From assembly GCA_001970855.1 (NCBI GenBank), contig LSSN01004384.1, forward strand, positions 1 to 10,660: DNA of 10,660 bases, in the 5' to 3' direction. The position numbers were made by a program, and so were the translations under genes. Under the pieces are notes generated by a model, which did no database searches, had not been told where the DNA came from, and saw only the letters and a program-made list of their open reading frames with translations. Shown here piece after piece: positions 7,059-10,660 of the stretch (position 1 is the stretch's first letter; each line of letters starts with the position of its first letter). This DNA comes from Smittium culicis. Its lineage: Eukaryota > Kickxellomycota > Harpellomycetes > Harpellales > Legeriomycetaceae.

Positions 7059-8923
7059 CTCTAAATAGCTCGATTAATTATAACATATTTATCAATTTTT
7101 TTCAAGAGAGTTTATTAAACATAAATTAAAAATATAAAAAAGACTATTGAAAAATATTTAAAAAGTTAATAAAAATATTACAAAAATAATTTTTCAACCA
7201 ACCCCCCTCCGCCACTGTAGCAGTTCACTACCCATCTGCGTATTGGCTCAAGGTTATCTATTGATAATTTTAAAAATCAAAGAAAGTGTTTTAATCCTTT
7301 CCCACCCAACACTATTTAAATTTAAACACTTATTGATTCGTTTATGAATTATAAGTATATTTGTTATTTGCAGCTATTCAACAATAAATAAATTATTAAA
7401 ATAGTCACGGGATTAAAATATTTTATTTGAACGCTGTTGGCTACATTTTGTTACCAAAAAAAGCCTACTGCCCCTGAAGAGTTATTAAAAATTTTTGTAA
7501 AAAATCTGGCGCCTCAAAGGTAAAAACATACTAATTAAGCGCAGAGAAATTACTAGGTTAATATAAATTATGCTTGCATTTTATGATTTGCTAAAGGCTT
7601 GATTAAATAGAGCTAGAATTTTTTCTATGTATATAAATTGATTGGTTGCAGGGAGAGGGAGAGAGGCTATCAATGATTGATCAGAAGGAAATATTTTATT
7701 AGCCTAATGGATGCATATCTATAAATATTCACATTCCACTGTCATTCAATTAATAAAAGGTGATATATTTAGTAGAAAATAGCAAAAAAAATAGTAATCA
7801 TATTTTTTCATATAAGCTAATACTAATAATGTTTTTTTTTATTTTAATTCTAATCGCATAAAAACTTAAGGTATCACTCGCCGGTTCAGAATATCATGTA
7901 TGAGCTTTACAGCTTTATATTTGATGACTCCAGATCGTTAGGTTTTATTTCCTCCCGTTGCTCTTAATTTTTAATGTTTGTTACTTATTATATAATTTCA
8001 ATGAGCGCTAATATTAATAATAGAGAATTAGTGCTACCCATGTATAATACAATTAGCAACTACTGGCTTATATCATAAGCTTTATTTAAAGTTTACAAAT
8101 ACATTTTCACATTCTATGATAGTGGGCTCATTGAATTTACCTTCCTCCAATTTCAAAACATACTACAATATCAAACAATTTTAAAAGTAATATCCTTAGG
8201 TACAATACAGCATTACAAGAAATAAATTATTTTTAGTTATTGAAATAAAATCTTGGGGCTTATTTGGAAATTTATCAGGCTAAATAAAATTTTATTTTGG
8301 AATACCATAATAACCAATTATCAGATAAATTTCAATATTTTTGTGAATTAATGTTTTTTTTTATATTTTTTAACAAGCAATGCTAAAAAAATTATACTGT
8401 CAGACCAGATTTTTTGTCTTACTGCCTTTATATATTAAAACTCCGAAACTAATAAAAGAGTTTCTTGAAAATTGTATATTAATTACAAATTAGTATGTAA
8501 AATAGTCATTTTTTCCAACGATCTAATAACTGTACACAAAATTAAAGATCAATTTTCGTCATCTATATAGAATTTAGAAATTTATTAAGTTTCCAAGTTT
8601 TTATTTTCAACACAATGCACTATAATAAATATTAGATTTCGAAGAAGAGAGAGTCATATCACAGCTTAACAAAATAGTTCATAAAACTTAAAATTATTAG
8701 TAATTTTGTACATGCTTCTTTATTTTAAATTTTATTGTTTTTATAAATATTCTTATCTTTAGCATTATATATATAATTTATACTAAAATTATATAATTAA
8801 ATTAATTAATTTGAATAATTTGAATAATATCTTAATTTAATATTATAATCACGTTGATTTGTATAATTTTTACATGTTATGTTATGGAGCTAAAAATAAG
8901 ATATTTTATAAAACGATAAGTAG
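7059..8923. other. A+T-rich spacer between the retroelement and the P450 gene
   Basis: No gene, tRNA or long repeat was recognised on either strand. Notable pieces are a GC-richer island at about 7196-7256, a purine tract GGGAGAGGGAGAGAG near 7651-7665, and a short direct repeat (TTTGAATAA twice) near 8810-8828. The - strand end of the spacer must contain the 3' untranslated region of the P450. AATAAA appears on the - strand at 8719-8724 and 8731-8736, about 190-205 bases past its stop, and could serve in polyadenylation, but this hexamer is frequent by chance in such sequence. Confidence 0.55.
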
Positions 8924-10651
8924 TTAGAAAACACTACGAGAAAACTCGATGTTACAGTCACGCTCTGGAAAGGCTGGAGAAAGGACAAAGTATGCTTTGG
9001 TATCATATAACTTGGGTTCATAGTTTCTTCTTGGGTCAAGGTTACTTGGATTGCAAACTGAGCCATTAATTAATCTAAAATCGTAATCACGTAATATGTT
9101 TGGAAGAACAGTAAGCATTTCAAGCCATGCTAAATTTCTTCCTGGGCAAATTCTTACACCATGAGAAAACGTTGCTACTTCTTTTCTGAGATTTTCGCCT
9201 TCAGGTCCCATGAATCTGTCAGGATAAAATGAGTCCGGAGATTTCCAAAAATCAGGGTTTTTGTTTGTTCCTTCTATGAATATATCAATTTTGGTACCTT
9301 TGGGGATAGGTATTCCGGATAGCTCGAGATCATTAATATTGTTGTCTCTACTCAATACCCCAGCTGACACAGGCATAAATCTTAATGTTTCATAAATAGT
9401 TGAGACTAAGTAGCTTAATTTTTCTTTAGCTTCTTGATGTCTTATAACTTTTGATTTATCAGGAAAATTTGATCTTACTTCATCTGTAACTCTTTTATAT
9501 ATAATTGGATATAACATATAAGTGTGTAAAAGGTGTGTCATAGTTAAACTGGTTGTATCAGTTCCACCTATTAACATGACAAGTGTTTCAGATATTAATT
9601 CCTCTCCTGATAATTTTTTATTATTGGTAGTGTTAATTGAATTTAAATACATCTGCAAAATATCGGGGATACCATTAATTTCATTTTGTTCTAATTCTTT
9701 CTTTCGTATGTTAATTGAATCCTCTATGAACTTTAAAAGAATTTCACGGTCTCTTTTTAAGTTTGGGAAAGCGAAAGGTATATATTTTAAAGGCCTAAAA
9801 GACAAATTCTACACAAGTTTTATAATAAAAAGTTTAGAAAAGATCGCTTCCAAATTATTATACTAAAAAGTACAAATATGTCTAAACTATTTATAATTAT
9901 ATTCTCTTCTAGACAAATAGAGGGTATACTTACTATTCCTGTTAGCTTAACAGTTGAATTAATACATTTCAAAAATTCACTTTTATTCGTATCTATTGCG
10001 CCAAAGCTACGACCAAAACAAAGTTTACTTATAATATCAGAGGTCGAGCTTTGGAATATGAAGTGATAATTGAATTTGTTATCTCCCGAATCTAATATGT
10101 TATCCAGTTTTTTTTTCAAGTTAGATATTCCATATTGCAGCACAATATCTTCCACCTGATCCAGTCCAGTTTGTGTAAATGCCGGACCTACCTGCCTTCT
10201 CTAATAATTTATAGGCAACGTGATTAATACAATTTCATTTAATTAACGGAAACAGCTTTTATAATTTACCCTCATTCGGTTGAAATCCTCGCTATTAGTA
10301 GAAAATAGATTCTGCTGAGGTACTACATTTCCTTCATAAGCTCCACTTTTTGAGTATTTATAGGATGCTAAAACTTTCTTTACGTCACTCGGATTTGTAA
10401 AGGATACTCTCTTCGGGGCTATTATTAAAAAAAGAGAATATAGGTTAGAAAATCCTAATAATTTTAGATTGGAAATCAGAATATATATACTTGCATATTC
10501 TAATTACTGATCCGTATTTTCTGTGAAGTTTGAGTAGTATTTTGTTAAGATTTCCGCTTAATGATATCAATGACAGAGGTAATGAAGAAATCTTTGCCCA
10601 CCAAGGCCCAGGTACGTTTTTTAGAGGATCGATGAACATTAAGTAAATTAC
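8924..10651 (-). CDS. Cytochrome P450 monooxygenase, 5'-partial, four exons in window
   Basis: Exons on the - strand are 10651-10495, 10418-10270, 10200-9934 and 9808-8924 (stop TAA at 8926-8924). Phases match at every join and no internal stop occurs, giving 485 residues. The first visible exon has the PLKNVPGPWWAK proline-rich hinge that follows the membrane anchor. MRRRQVGPAF (C helix) spans the second and third exons. Downstream are the I-helix GGTDTT (272-277), ExxR (E331, R334), YPDRF (PERF-type, 386-390) and the heme loop FSHGVRICPG (405-414), whose thiolate ligand is C412 (codon 9148-9146). All essential residues are present, as in active E-class fungal P450s. These are usually somewhat over 500 residues, so only the N-terminal anchor is missing, in an exon beyond the window. 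The protein should be an ER-bound monooxygenase using NADPH-P450 reductase. Substrate and CYP family cannot be told from sequence alone. No biosynthetic neighbours are visible. Confidence 0.93.
9809..9933 (-). other. P450 intron (third complete intron), GT-AG, 125 bp
   Basis: The donor is GTAAGTATAC directly after codons for TGI. The acceptor is TTGTGTAG before AAT-TTG-TCT. Both are phase 0, joining ...KLTGI to NLSFRPLKYIPF. A CTAAA branch-like motif lies at 9837-9833. A later TAG at the TTTTAG/GCC site would break the frame, so it is rejected as the acceptor. Confidence 0.9.
10201..10269 (-). other. P450 intron (second complete intron), GT-AG, 69 bp
   Basis: The donor GTAAATTAT follows AGG and the acceptor ATTATTAG precedes AGA. 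The phase is 0, and joining gives NRMR-RRQVGPAF, the conserved C-helix region of P450s. An in-frame TAG at the acceptor itself shows that the frame does not read through unspliced. Confidence 0.9.
10419..10494 (-). other. P450 intron (first complete intron), apparent GC-AG, 76 bp
   Basis: Joining ...GSVIRI to SPKRVSFTNPSDV, the expected P450 beta-1 region, needs a phase-1 intron. The only donor that fits is GCAAGTATAT, identical to a strong fungal donor except for C at position 2. A textbook CTAAC branch site lies at 10448-10444, followed by a pyrimidine run and AATAATAG. A GT donor three bases later (GTATAT) gives the wrong phase with this acceptor. Confidence 0.75.
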
Positions 10652-10660
10652 CTAAAAAAA
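10652..10660 (-). other. 3' end of a further P450 intron at the window edge
   Basis: On the - strand the window begins with TTTTTTTAG, a typical pyrimidine tract plus acceptor, directly before GTA-ATT-TAC-TTA-ATG. Reading on from the acceptor gives VIYLMFIDPLKNVPGP, which fits the segment between the membrane anchor and the proline hinge better than a start at the ATG (10639-10637). The true start is therefore probably in an upstream exon. Confidence 0.7.

Noticed and set aside
7645..7680. Purine tract and short CAATGATTG palindrome as a regulatory site
   Set aside because: They are short, isolated and without a gene next to them, so no function can be supported.
9781..9805. P450 start at the head of the last long exon
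   Set aside because: The first codon there is TTG, and splicing from the upstream exon at 9808 restores a continuous P450 with the expected upstream helices.
9522..10066. Two open frames on the + strand (9522-9866 and 9878-10066)
   Set aside because: Both lie antisense to P450 exons and an intron and have no recognisable features.

Overview
The window reads as an AT-rich fungal nuclear region. The evidence is a multi-exon cytochrome P450 with short GT..AG introns (plus one apparent GC-AG intron), CTAAC/CTAAA branch-site-like sequences, long gene-free A+T-rich spacers, and a decayed DIRS-like tyrosine-recombinase retroelement. This combination suggests an early-diverging ('zygomycete'-type) fungus more than an ascomycete or basidiomycete. 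That placement is inference from composition and the look of the proteins, not a database match. No bacterial features were seen: no operon, CRISPR array, rRNA or tRNA.

Layout. Positions 1-864 are A+T-rich with no gene seen. About 865-1450 holds a degenerate tandem repeat whose central copies are spaced exactly 134 bp apart. From 1688 to 2223 lies a candidate small non-autonomous element: 17-bp inverted ends, an octamer microsatellite (about 9.5 copies) and a run of short hairpins, including a perfect 11-bp palindrome. Positions 2224-3054 hold nothing recognisable. About 3055-7058 is a DIRS-like retroelement on the + strand. Its order is imperfect inverted terminal repeat, gag-like region, reverse transcriptase, RNase H, Dam-methyltransferase-like region, tyrosine recombinase, and the opposite inverted repeat. 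It is riddled with stops and frameshifts and has lost key catalytic residues, so it cannot be active by itself. From 7059 to 8923 the sequence is again gene-poor, with a small GC-richer island near 7196-7256.

The only intact gene is a cytochrome P450 on the - strand (8924-10651), running off the right edge. I resolve four exons and three complete introns. All phases match, giving 485 residues of open frame with every P450 hallmark. The N-terminal membrane-anchor exon lies beyond 10660.

The P450 and the retroelement show no functional link. The element looks like an old insertion in the spacer downstream of the P450. I found no convincing previously undescribed multi-gene system. The features most worth a second look are the hairpin-rich inverted-repeat unit, the 134-bp repeat, the terminal repeats and Dam-like module of the DIRS element, and the GC-AG intron.
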